Positions 34,281-44,490 of a stretch of DNA of 64,000 nucleotides are shown piece by piece. Numbering within the stretch: position 1 is the stretch's first letter; each line of letters opens with the position of its first letter. The notes under the pieces were generated by a model. It was not told the origin of the DNA. It was given only the letters and a program-made list of their open reading frames with translations, and did not search any database. Source of the stretch: Curvularia sp. ZM96 (taxonomy: Eukaryota > Ascomycota > Dothideomycetes > Pleosporales > Pleosporaceae); the NCBI GenBank assembly GCA_022457065.1, contig JAJGBQ010000007.1:62001-126000 (forward strand), read 5' to 3'. Position numbers and translations under genes: made by a program.

Positions 34281-35963
34281 TCAAGCCTTGATAGCTTCAA
34301 TGGTCTCCACAGTTGGAAACACATACTCACCATTTGTGAATGCTTTAGCTGGTGAGTAGAACCGTATAGAGTAAAGAAGCTTACCACCACCCGCTGGGGC
34401 CGGAAGCCAACTGTACAATAAGTCTTGAATCAGTTCACATCCTTTACCATCTAGAAACTTCACAAGGTGCTGATTGAAGACGATTAAAGAAAAACGGAGA
34501 AGGTTAAACTTACTTGCTGGTCCAGTTATCTGGTGGGGGGATGTTAGCAGGCTGCAGTAGGACCTGAAACCTCCCATCTGCGGTGCCATTTCCAGCATTA
34601 GAACTATTTCCATACACCAAATCGCCATTCTCAAACTTCAACTGTGTGCTTCGGTCTCCGATAACGTACCTACCCAGCTTGTTAGGCACTAGATATTGGT
34701 CCGCCCCATACACAGTTAAACTCCAAAACCCTGTTGACTTGATAGGGGGTTTGCCGAAAAAAGTGAAGAGAAATGCCGAAGTTGCGCTCAACATTAGATT
34801 GTCTGATTTGTTCGTGATAAAGAGGTTCTCCGATTGTGACAGGCCTAGATAACCGTGAAGTGCGCGGTAGGCGCGACAACCATATTCGAGGCCGAAAACA
34901 CCTTGACATTTCACTTTAGGAATTACCCAGTTATTACCGACATCGATCAAGTTTTGGGAGTAAGCCGCAGATATGCTTGCGTTTGCTGCCATGGTGGCAG
35001 CGGTTAGATTGATGCCAGGAGGTGGAGAGTAGATCCCATCTGCAATTCCAGCAAGACCCAATTTAGACGCTACTCGATACCGGTCTGAATATACATCAGG
35101 TTGGTTGAACTGTCCAATCTTGGCCAGCAAGTCTAGATAGCCAGTGACTCTGTTCGGTGCGTCCGAAGTGTCGATAAGGTGACGTGACAATTTAGGTGCT
35201 TGTGCTGCAAGGGGCTGAGATAGTATGCGCGGAATTGTCTTGAGGAGAGTCTGATCTTGATACTTGCGTATGGTCGCAATGTCATCTGTAGTATTTTGAC
35301 GTACAAGAATACGACCAAGCATGATACCATACGTTGTGGCATAAGAGATCACACCTTTGTAGGCGGATAATTCAGCCAGAGTAGTGTATCGGATTCCGGG
35401 CTGAACAAGAGCATCATCTGCACGTCTGATCAAATAGTCCCCTGGCGGTGATTTTTCGTTGATTGACATCTTCGCAAAATTGTTGCCATAGCTAGGTTCA
35501 GTCAGTATTTCGCTTTAAGTTGTCAAAATCTAGTGAAACTGACATATCATAGAAGGGCCATATCCAGTTTCTTCCGTCACTGATGTTAGGAATAGTCAAG
35601 ACAATGTCCTCATGCGATAAGTCGATAGCCGCCCAGATGTACAACGTGTCTGCATTTGGGCCAACTATAGTGCGATTCAGGGGGCCAGAAAGTGTATGAT
35701 ATGGCCATAGAGTATTTGGTGTGTTGACGGAATCGAGAATATTCGTCACGGCTTGCTGCCATTGAGATATTGGATATGCATACTGAATAAATGTCAAGAG
35801 AGATACAACGTATAACTTGTAATATGCCACGTACCTGGATTGCAAATGCTGTAGCGTCCTGAGCAGCATTATTGTAGGAGATTGGAACTTTTGTCGCTTT
35901 CGCAAGCAAAGATGGGTATGTCAAGCAAACACTAGTAGCGAGGAGATAATTACTCGATTTCAT
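34281..35963 (-). CDS. secreted DUF1254/DUF1214 domain protein
   Basis: Four exons (35963-35835, 35782-35544, 35491-34514, 34410-34281) give 491 residues. A signal peptide (MKSSNYLLATSVCLTYPSLL) precedes the DUF1254 part (NRTIVGPNADTLYIWAAIDL, then WPFYDIYGNNFA, SPPGDYLIRR) and the DUF1214 part (FFGKPPIKSTGFWSLTVYG, QYLVPNKLGRYVIGD, then NWLPAPAGG and LLYSIRFYSP). Bacterial and fungal members are uncharacterised secreted or periplasmic proteins. Several N-glycosylation sequons (NRT, NTT, NLT, NAS) fit secretion. Splicing restores the conserved GNNFA and NWLPAP junctions. The third intron, 103 nt, is longer than its neighbours. Confidence 0.85.
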
Positions 35964-36377
35964 GATTCTTAGCAATGTCTCACACATTGCCCTCTTAGCC
36001 TCACCTCTTATATCGGAGCAGGTTACTCAGTAGGTGGCAGAGCTTGTAGCTTGGCTATTGCGCCATAGTCCACAAAACTGACGAAAAGGCTAATTGGTGG
36101 GGCGTGTGTACCAGCCTTTGAGCCAATCAACATCCCTAATAAAAAAACACTTATGTACCCTAATACTACCATTAGTGACTACAAGAGCTGCGTAAAGCCA
36201 TTCGTTCAACTAATGACAGGTCACTAGGTTAAAGGATGTGAGGGGGCACGCTGCGCCGTAATCCTGTAAACTACGCTATAGTTACATAACTAATCGTTAA
36301 TAATTTAGTAACGTGTTCCACAGCCGAGCGCGATACTCTACTAAACATTTACGTTATACAATAGAACGTTCTAAAAT
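35964..36377. other. intergenic, DUF1254-gene promoter
   Basis: AT-rich. It should hold the promoter of the DUF1254 gene and the 3' end of the methyltransferase gene. Nothing else recognised. Confidence 0.4.
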
Positions 36378-37612
36378 TCAAGCTAGCACTGCCTCAAGAA
36401 CACTTTCCACAGAGTGAGGTGGCCTCCAGATGTTAAGCACCTTTAATCCCACGCTCTCCACCAGCGCCTGCCACTCAGCCTCCGTCCTCTCCTTCGCACC
36501 AAGGCACGCCATCATGGTGATATCGGACGTTGTCACACGAGCGAGCGGTTTCACAGAGCTAACCAAGCTTTCGTGAATGAGAAGTTTCGAGTATCCGGGC
36601 TCCATAGCTTCGGCAAGGTGAGAAAGAATCTGCTTCGCTTGTGTGTCTTCCCAGTCGTGCAGCACGTTGTGCATGAAGTAGACACGGGCACCTTTCACAG
36701 GCTGTGGTTCAAAAAAGTTATGAGGGTGGATGGAGATGGTGTCGTCAACAGTCAACTCCTTGAGAATATCGGGCAGGTCTTGGAGCACCAGACTGCCCTC
36801 AGGGATATCAGGATGGCGCAGATGAAATTTGGTCAGGTCGTGGCCCTTGCTACCACCGACATCGACGACTAGGGCCCGGTCAGGGTTGGACTTTTTCACA
36901 AGAGTCTCAGTTGGGTAAACATCAACCCAGGGCGTCAAGTTATGCTTGGAGTGACTCTCCATCGCATCATTAAAATGCCTTGCGGCGGCAGGGTTCGCGC
37001 TAAGGGACTCGAACAAATTTTCATTTGAACCTCTCATGAACTGCCAGTTGCAGTCGTTGGGGTTGGTAGGGACCTTGTATCCCGTCTTCTTAAGGTAGGC
37101 TGGCAAAGTCCTGAACATGGGGGAATTGACGAAGCCATAAAATTCACCATAGACGTTAGCGAGGGCCTGATCCTCAGCGAGAGCGCGTACCCATGGTGTA
37201 GGCTTATAGGTGTCCTCGGCGGTCTCTATGACAAGATTCTGCCCAGAAATTTGCCGAATCATGCGTCCTGCATTGCCGTCAGAATGTTCTTCATGAGTTA
37301 AGCAGGGCAGATATGTAACCTACGGATAAGCACTACATTAGCACCCGTTAACTCGGCCAGTTCTGTGCAAGTCTTCTCTCCGCCTCCAGTCTCAATCCAT
37401 TTGCTGAAGATACCCGCATCAATCAACGTCTTGACGCATGCATTGGTAGCCGGGTTAACCCAACAGTGCTGCCAAACGATGTCCCATGGCTTATGTACTT
37501 TGCTTAAGGCCAGGGTCAGCGCGTCCATGGCACGGATGCGCTCTGCTTCGTTAACGAAGGAGTTCGCGTCGAGGCCCTCCATGGCTTCGATAAGTTGGTC
37601 TACTGATGCCAT
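36378..37612 (-). CDS. SAM-dependent O-methyltransferase (plant/fungal COMT-like family)
   Basis: Two exons (37612-37324, 37267-36378) give 392 residues. An N-terminal helical dimerisation part is followed by the SAM site VVDVGGSKGHD (about 230-240), VLQDLPDIL, and the catalytic motif HNVLHDWED with the general-base His at about 300. The length and motifs fit methyltransferase family 2 (PF00891), which methylates phenolic or other hydroxyls of secondary metabolites in the cytosol. The intron starts GTAGGT and restores LIRRMIRQI across the junction. It lies beside the P450, UstYa and regulator genes, the usual company of a tailoring enzyme. Confidence 0.9.
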
Positions 37613-38263
37613 GTTGGAAATGGAAATCAGCCTTTGGGGAAAGATGCAGGAACAACGAAAATGCTCTTATCTACCGTAAAATTCTGGCCACATCTACCGG
37701 TTGGCTGAAGGATTTCCAATACTATGGTAGTTAGTAGATTCCTTGTAATGGACAAGCGTGTACTGAGATCCATTTTTCTTACTCCGTATATGTACTCTTC
37801 CCAATACGTAAACTGTCCTCAACGACCCTATGTAACCAGTATGGCCAAACTTCTACGGTATCATTTGGTCACGCAGCTACTAGATAGAGTAATCAGTCCC
37901 GAATTCTATTGAAAAAGTTGCACGATTCAATGCTATGCGGGTTGAATTAGTTGGCAGTTGTCAGTTGAGGACACCGTATCCGAAATTTGAGTGCGCAAGG
38001 ATATCTCAGGGGCAGACCCACATGTTGGGCCACTCATGTACTTCTCGCGCCACTTTTGGCATGTCGCGCTTGGCATGCAGCCCCTCGAACTCGTGCGAGC
38101 GACCTTGACAGGACCTACTGGTTGGTACCTATCGTAGCAGTTGAACTCTGGTGTTGCAGAATAGTCTGTATTAAGGGTAAACGAGTAGGATGTCATCGAT
38201 GCTTTCACCTGCGTGGCTCGATGTCCTCTCCTCGTCATCCAACTGATGCCCTTGAAGTTTATC
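37613..38263. other. intergenic plus possible degraded tail of the membrane-protein pseudogene
   Basis: The part from about 37933 upward contains a minus-strand frame of up to 135 codons that may include the degraded C-terminal tail of the pseudogene at 38264. Otherwise nothing is recognised. Confidence 0.4.
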
Positions 38264-38928
38264 CTATCTTCCGCTAGTGCTGGATAGCCCTTGGTGGGTG
38301 GCGCTGCTGCGTCGTCCTTGGCTGGTGGTCCTACTGCCACTGAGAGTCCGAACTTTGCCTCTGGCCGAGCGGAAGAGCGGGCCCAGTATGGGCAAAGAGG
38401 AGCATACCACGAGAATGCAACCCTCTCCTAGACCTAGTATATGGAGAAGCGACCGGGTCTGATAAAGTTAGTCCTGTGCTGAGAAATATGTGGGGTGAAC
38501 AACTCACAAGTTGGGTTCTCAGCCAGTACTACGAAAATTTCTCCAAAGATTGTGAGTTTGTAGATGGTGAGGATGAAGGCCAGGATACTGAGGCCCAGCG
38601 CGATCGAGACCAGGATGTGGTTCTTGAGTGGCATGTTGAGGCGCATAATGAATGGAACCGGATACACGGCGAATAATACATCTAGGAAGGCAGAGTAGGT
38701 CGAAGTGAAATAGCCCAAATCTGACATGACCTTAGTATTGGCACATTTTCCGCCCGGCATGATTCTGTTCTAGCCGATTTCGACAGGATCGCATTGCTTG
38801 TACCACCAGACCGAGGTAGCCAATATATAGGCCTGGGAGCTGAGCGCGAGACCCCAGAATAGTATCATCGTCTTGACGCCATAGTCCAGAATGAAAACGT
38901 CCATATTAGTACCGAACTGATGATTCAT
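38264..38928 (-). pseudogene. decayed fungal rhodopsin-like integral membrane protein
   Basis: Reading from 38928 gives VKTMILFWGLALSSQAYI, an in-frame TAG at 38770-38772 where related proteins continue to PGGKC, then YFTSTYSAFLDVLFAVYPVP, MPLKNHILVSIALGLSILAF and a GTGAGT donor at 38507. After the intron the conserved tail (ILVVCSSLPILGPLFRSARGK) is in the wrong frame, so a frameshift is also likely. The stop fits CAG to TAG. It is the same broad PTH11-like class as the gene at 1048. The N-terminal helices are missing or unrecognisable. It lies about 0.8 kb from the pogo-like element. Confidence 0.65.
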
Positions 38929-39736
38929 TCCACTTGAGAGCTCGTGGCATTAATGGGGGGTCGATGACCTCCATTCTTCGTCCAAGACCGTACTGGGTGC
39001 CAATTGTGTCAGATCAGGCATGTAATCATAAATGTCGCCCCGTTTCAGCCTAGAGTTCTGACAGCCCCAGAAGTCTACCAACCTTATATAGTGGATTGAA
39101 CTGCCAAGAAATCTAGCTAGTTGCCGTCATGCATAATCTCGTGATGTCCTTACTACACGGCAGCTTAAAGCTTTGAAGCTTGAAGATTGTAGAGACTTCT
39201 AAGAAGTTGTATTTACTAGGTTCTTCAAAGTAGCAGCTCTAGGCGTAGTATGAACATAGCATATTAAGAATGCAATACATCGCTTACGCATCGCGGTGAG
39301 ATGCAGCCGTGCGAGGCGGTACTTTGCGTTGCCACCACCAGTAGGGAGGATGGCCCACCCGTCCCTGCCCTGACCTTGTCCTGGAGGCGATGAGGATCCT
39401 TGGAATAAATAGCATTTCATGTTGATCTGCGCACGTGTCATGGCTCCCGGATTTAGCTCCCGCGGTGGGACCCACCCCAGAACGTTGCTGTTACTTATCA
39501 CGGCAAGACCCGACTCAAAAGCCCTTCCACACCCATCTAGCCTGCACGGTCAGTTTTGGAATTCATAGTGTAGACCCAATTCATGGCATTCGACAGAGTC
39601 AACGTCATGAACTACCACAGAACACTGAAAAATCCCAGCGCTGGTTCACCATCTCTCGTAGCATAGCGAAAGCCTGAGCTTAGGTTCGGTCAAGTCATTG
39701 TCGTACAGCTGACTCATAGATGATAATTTCATTAGT
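38929..39736. other. intergenic, flank of the pogo-like insertion
   Basis: CTATATAAGG on the minus strand near 39085-39094 may be the old TATA box of the pseudogene. A 100-codon minus frame at 39199-39501 is Gly/Pro-rich and unassigned. No gene supported. Confidence 0.4.
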
Positions 39737-39738
39737 TA

Positions 39739-39789
39739 ACGTGGTTCACAAGCGAGCCGCCACCCCAAGCGAGCCGCCACCTCCTCACT
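39739..39789 (+). repeat. left terminal inverted repeat of the pogo-like element
   Basis: 51 bp. It contains the word AAGCGAGCCGCCACC twice in tandem, a probable double transposase-binding site. Confidence 0.85.
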
Positions 39790-39857
39790 AGCACCTCAAC
39801 TTCGCAACATTATCACAGCCGTTTAACACAGTATATTAAAAATCGTAATAAGCTAAT

Positions 39858-41504
39858 TTACTCCTTAGATCCATCGCTATTACTACTACTATTAATTTCT
39901 ACTTTGCAGGTGCGCGCGTTGTGCCCAGTCTCCTTACAACGCCCGCAGCGCCTCTCTCCTCGCACCCTCTTCGACGCACTCTCGCCACTACCACGACTAC
40001 TACCCGCCTGTTTAGCTAACAAGTCCTGCACCTCACTAGTAGTGAGAGTCTCTTCTGTCTGGATATATCGTCGCTTGCGGCTCTTGCGCTTATTTAATTC
40101 GTCTAGAGCCGCTCGAAGAGTACTCATTTCCTCTATCATAAGCGTCATCTTATGTGCCATTTGCTGAGCCCCCTTACTCAGCTGCGCGATCTGCTCGGTA
40201 AGTGAATTGGCAGAAGACCCACGACGTTTTCTCACGCTCTCTTGAATAAGACTAATTTGAGACTTAACTTCGCGCGCGTTGCGTGGTGTCTGCGCCTCCC
40301 AGGCGGCTGCCTATTGTGGTGATGGTACTGGTGTCTGCACTACCACATTAAGCTTTAATAGTACAGCCTGTGGGTCATGTGGGACTAGACCAGCGCCTCT
40401 AAAGCCTGCCTGGATATTCTCTCGTGTAATAGACTGCTCAAAAGCAGTCTTAAAGGCTAGTAGGAAGGTCTTCTTGCTGATATAGTTAGTGCGGTTGCGT
40501 GCTAAGCCTGAGATTACATCGCCATACTTGCGCTTTAAAGGCGAGAAACAGGCAACGTCAAGAGGCTACAATAGGTGAGACGAGTGTGGAGGCATGCAAA
40601 GAAGAATAATATTCTTCTCCTTGTAGAGATCCTGAAATTCGATAGAGCTGTGGCTCTTATGGCTATCGATAATTAGTAGTCGATACCCACCTACAGTACA
40701 GCTCTTTGTATAAGTATCAAAGTACTCTAACTACGCAAGAGCAAGCTGGTTGTTCGTCCAGCTATTAGGACTAACTTCGAGAACCCAGGCAGGAGGCAAG
40801 TCCTTGAACTAGACGTCGATAAGCACCTTGCCCGCAAAGATAACGAAGGGTGGTAGCTAGCGATCTGACGCGCCCACGCCTTAGATTACAGTAACCCACT
40901 CACGGTTGCCTGGCTGTATGCGCTTCTTTTTGCTAGAACTCTCCGAGCCTGTAATAACTAACTGTGATAAAATCTTGTCTATTATGAAGCTAGTCTTATT
41001 AAAGTTATAGATATCTTCGTCTATAATACTCCACTTCTCCTTTATCCCCTTAACTAGATCGAACTAGCGCTAGATAGCGACTGGGTCCTCGCAGGTGGCT
41101 CGCTGGTGATTATAGGGACGGCTCCAGCGCGTACGGAGCTTAGGAGTCCTCTTAACAAAGTTATTAATCTAGTTCTTGCTAACAGGGTTGCTCCCACGCT
41201 CATGCAATAGTTTATCGGCCATTGCTCGAACGTTAGCCTTTGTAGGGGCAAATCCTCGCGCAGACTTCTTAAGAATACGCCTAACTATCGCCTCCTCTTC
41301 TAGTTTGCCTAGGCGCTTTGAATTCGGCTCGCAGTCGCGTCTAGAACGTGTTCTAGCGCGTCGCTCTCGAATTGTTGTTCGGGGGACGTTATATATCTCT
41401 GCAGCACGTTTTACACTTTGAACACGTTGTGACTGAATATCAAAAAGAGCAAGTTGAAGATCTGATTCGTTATAGATAGATTGAGAGTGGTGTGGTTGAG
41501 ACAT
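39858..41504 (-). pseudogene. pogo/Fot-type transposase with C-terminal zinc knuckle, broken by stops
   Basis: The first 111 codons are open (41504-41169): a psq-type helix-turn-helix (SVKRAAEIYNVPRTTIRERR) and the start of a CENP-B type domain (ANVRAMADKLL). Then TAG stops interrupt a clearly recognisable DDE transposase: FVKRTPKLRTRWSRPYNHQR, EDPVAI, SSHLL then PLDVACFSPLKRKYG. Several stops replace glutamine (CAG to TAG), for instance twice within 41055-41075, and one replaces Trp just after GSNPVSKN. The end is open again (40235-39858) and holds CGRCKETGHNARTC, a CCHC knuckle found at the tail of many fungal pogo-like transposases. Not functional as read. Confidence 0.85.
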
Positions 41505-41534
41505 AACGCGTTATAGTAGTAACGTGGACATGCC

Positions 41535-41585
41535 AGTGAGGAGGTGGCGGCTCGCTTGGGGTGGCGGCTCGCTTGTGAACCACGT
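41535..41585 (-). repeat. right terminal inverted repeat of the pogo-like element
   Basis: Reverse complement of the left repeat over 51 bp with no mismatch seen, despite the heavy mutation of the coding part between them. Confidence 0.85.
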
Positions 41586-41605
41586 TATAGTAAAAGAAAG
41601 ATTGC

Positions 41606-43192
41606 CTAAACAGGTAGTGAAGCGGCTAACATAATAAGTGCTCCAAATCCATCCATACCTGCACACCACTCATCCCAATTTTTATTGCTCTTTGCGCTTC
41701 TACATAGCTCTTCCGATCTAGACATGTTCAACGACTTCATTTGATACTCATCCAGCTCAATCAAATCGCCACTCTTCGCCAGCGCATAGCCACTGCTGAT
41801 GCAGGGTACTCTATGCAGCTCGTTCAACCACTGTTCCTCACTAACTGCCTCCCAGAGCTGTTTGCGAGCTGGTAGAGGCGCAAGAATGAGCCCAGGCTGA
41901 TCTATGCAAGTCGTAGCCGGCGACATGCAGACCAGCATGTTGATGATGCGGAACACGATTGACAACCTGCGTCTGCTTTCTTCTAAGATCCATCGGCCCC
42001 AATTAGTCCCCGGACACATGATGTCGAGCGAGTCCTGTGCGAGCGACGTGTATTGGGATCGTCTTCTCAACTCCTCTAACACCATGGTAAGTGTTGCGAG
42101 AAGTGCGGCGTCATGATTGTTGTGCTCAGTCTCTCCTTCTGCTACTCGCACCAGCATGTATATAAGGAGCGCCTGGACGGTCGCGATGAGACCTTGAGTG
42201 TTGAGGTTGGTTCGGTTCGATGAAATGCGGTCACATTCCATTCGAACATTACGCCAGAATAGGCTTGCGGCACTGCTGGCACGTGTACCAAGAATGCCTA
42301 ACAGGCTAATGCAGTTGGCCAGGGGCTCTAGAGACACCTCGGAACTGCATGCAGAGATCCATTGTGGATGGAGGAAGGGTGGCAGAGCATTGTGATCTAT
42401 CAGCATCTTCGGATAGGAACATAAGATTCTCGCCATGTTGTTTGCTGTCATTTGCACGCCGCTTTTGAATCTTGGCCGTGTCCGCAGGAAGCGAACATTC
42501 ACGGTTGGATTGGGAGAGATGGGCCGGCTCATTGTTGCATAGTTCATGAGCTGATTGACAGCAATATGATGCTGTAGGTGGGTATTGTCGACATCTGCAG
42601 AGGCCGGCTCATCGTCGAGGTTCATGGATAGCGTGAACTGAGTCCCTTCAGATGACAATGCTTTCTGCGCAATATGTGAGTCCGACGTGGCACACGAAAA
42701 GCTCCAATCGAAAATCTCGTGATGCACGTCTGTAAGCCCCAAGGCGTGCGTTGCTTGAGCCTCCAACCGGGCGCGCGATGCATCCGTGCACTGGAGTCCT
42801 ATCGACCCACTGAGTTCTACAAACCTTGGTGTTTCTGAAAGGGCTACTTCCGCGTCACTCTCAAACCGCGTCTCTTGGGTCTCGGCTTCACTGAACTGGC
42901 TACTATTGCTCGGGTATCGGCAGTCGAGGTTCTTCTTTGCGCACGTCGAGCACCTCGGCGCAACTTTATTGCAGCGGGTCTTCGCTTTTGCACACATTAA
43001 ACATGATCGGGGCGGATGCGAACGCCTCTCCCCTCGCTTTTTACGACAATAGTACCAATGACGTTGCAGCGTTACCTCTGAGTACCGGCTCGTTAGTGTT
43101 GTTAACTCGCAATGTGGTCAATGCTCACCCGAATCGAACGGCTTCTTGCACAGCCTGCAGCGCATAATCGGTGCTTGACTTAGACACTCCAT
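41606..43192 (-). CDS. transcription factor with C2H2-type finger plus Zn2Cys6 cluster
   Basis: Two exons (43192-43129, 43077-41606) give 511 residues. Exon 1 and the start of exon 2 make a zinc-finger-like unit (MRCRLCKKPFDSEV, then LQRHWYYC), directly followed by a Zn2Cys6 cluster (SCLMCAKAKTRC, then RCSTCAKKNLDC). This pairing is known in a set of fungal regulators. The remaining part resembles the fungal-specific transcription-factor domain (Fungal_trans). The 51-nt intron joins PFDS to EVTLQRH. It diverges from the SDR gene at 43603 over 410 bases, so it probably controls that gene or itself. A pogo-like element is inserted 18 bases after its stop codon. Confidence 0.85.
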
Positions 43193-43354
43193 TGCAAATT
43201 CGAGCGTTCCGTAGTGTAGATGGAAGACGCAAGCCTGGACTCTGTAGATGCCCGAGTGCGAGAGCCCGGGCGCCTTGTCAGCGTCAATGTCAGCCGTCTC
43301 GGAACGGGAGACTTTAGAGTCGCGCTAAGCTGAATGAGGAGATTGATCAGTCAT

Positions 43355-43364
43355 GCCGATCGGC
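43355..43364. promoter_or_regulatory. palindrome GCCGATCGGC (CCG-N2-CGG)
   Basis: A perfect 10-base palindrome with everted CGG half-sites near the middle of the divergent promoter of the regulator (41606-43192) and the SDR. It is a candidate Zn2Cys6 site; no experimental support is implied. Confidence 0.35.
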
Positions 43365-43474
43365 TTCACCAATATGAGACACAGAGCGCTGGAATGGTAG
43401 TGTCACGACTTATGTACGGGCCGGGTCAATTTGGTGTATCGATTCCTTCGATTTGCATGTCAGATTATGGCCAG

Positions 43475-43480
43475 TATAAA
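43475..43480 (+). promoter_or_regulatory. TATA box of the SDR gene
   Basis: TATAAA in CAGTATAAAGATG, 123-128 bases before the ATG at 43603. Confidence 0.45.
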
Positions 43481-43602
43481 GATGAGAGCTGAGCTCCGTG
43501 ATACATTAAACAGACAAGATACCTTAAGCATCCTTATCCACCAGCCCACATATCAACCTACTCAACGCAAAACACGTTCAAGTATCGCTAGCATCACGAA
43601 GC

Positions 43603-44490
43603 ATGTCTTTCCCATCCCCCACCGCTACATGGCACCGTAAACCATATCCAGCGATCGATCCAAGCCGTTCCGAACTGTCGGCGAAAGGCAAGAGCATTGT
43701 CGTCACTGGAGGCGGTAGCGGCATTGGCGCAGAGACTGCCCGTTACTTCGCCAAAGCAGGAGCATCCAGGATCCTCATTATTGGCCGCAGGGAGGCGCCT
43801 CTCCTCTTGACGAAGACTTTGATCAACAAAGAATCTCCTAAAGTCGACATTTCCTTTGCATCGGCCGACAGCACGAAGAAGACAGAAATCGACGCTGCTT
43901 TGGACGAGTTCTGTAAAGGCGGAAAAATTGATGTGCTGGTCAGTAGCGCAGGGGTCGGAGGCCTCCAGTCGCCTATCAAAGATGCAGACCCTGACCATTG
44001 GTTCTCCGGAATCGAAACCAACATCAAGGGCTCATTCATAGTGATCCAATCTTTCCTTTCCCACGCAGCCCCGGGAGCCGTTGTAATCAACATCGCCTCG
44101 GCTGTGTGGTATATCAATATCAACGGTACCACCTCCTCCTATGGCGTCGCCAAAGCTGGTGGTCTGCGCTTATTCCACGCACTTGCCCACGAGCATCCAG
44201 AGCTGGCTGTTTACAATTTGCAACCTGGTTATATCTTAACTGAGGGAGCAAAGGCGGTAGACGAAGGGTTTAGGGACATGACGCCGGAAAAGGAAGAGGC
44301 GTTGAAGTCAATTACTGATGAGGTAGGACTGCCGGCGGCGTATTGTGTATGGCTGGCTAGTCCAGAGGCAGTGTTCTTGAAGGGGAAGTTCATGTGGAGC
44401 AATTGGGACGTTAATGAGTTGAAAGAGAGAAAGAGCGAGATTCAAGCGGGGTGGCTTGACATTGGGCCGCTTGGATGGCCCTTCGCCTAA
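43603..44490 (+). CDS. short-chain dehydrogenase/reductase
   Basis: A single-exon frame of 295 residues. The Rossmann nucleotide site is TGGGSGIG at 35-42, the catalytic Ser is near 166 (NIASAVW), and the YxxxK pair is Tyr180/Lys184 (SSYGVAKAGG). The usual NNAG is SSAG here (about 114-117), so the structural Asn is replaced. The basic Arg-Arg after the second strand (IIGRREAP) suggests NADP(H). Length is normal for the classical SDR family; the substrate is unknown. It diverges from the double-zinc regulator. Confidence 0.9.
   Translation: MSFPSPTATWHRKPYPAIDPSRSELSAKGKSIVVTGGGSGIGAETARYFAKAGASRILIIGRREAPLLLTKTLINKESPKVDISFASADSTKKTEIDAALDEFCKGGKIDVLVSSAGVGGLQSPIKDADPDHWFSGIETNIKGSFIVIQSFLSHAAPGAVVINIASAVWYININGTTSSYGVAKAGGLRLFHALAHEHPELAVYNLQPGYILTEGAKAVDEGFRDMTPEKEEALKSITDEVGLPAAYCVWLASPEAVFLKGKFMWSNWDVNELKERKSEIQAGWLDIGPLGWPFA

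Larger units (their letters stand above)
39739..41585 (-). mobile_element. pogo/Fot-type DNA transposon, 1.85 kb, decayed
   Basis: Bounded by 51-bp terminal inverted repeats that appear perfect (39739-39789 and 41535-41585), starting ACGTGGTTCACAAGCGAGCC, with TA duplicated on both sides (39737-39738, 41586-41587). It carries one transposase gene on the minus strand, now full of stops. The insertion point is only 18 bases beyond the stop codon of the regulator at 41606, so it sits in that gene's 3' UTR. Confidence 0.9.

Noticed and set aside
39199..39501. 100-codon minus-strand frame rich in Gly and Pro
   Set aside because: No family match, no promoter or signal peptide, and an equally long frame lies opposite.
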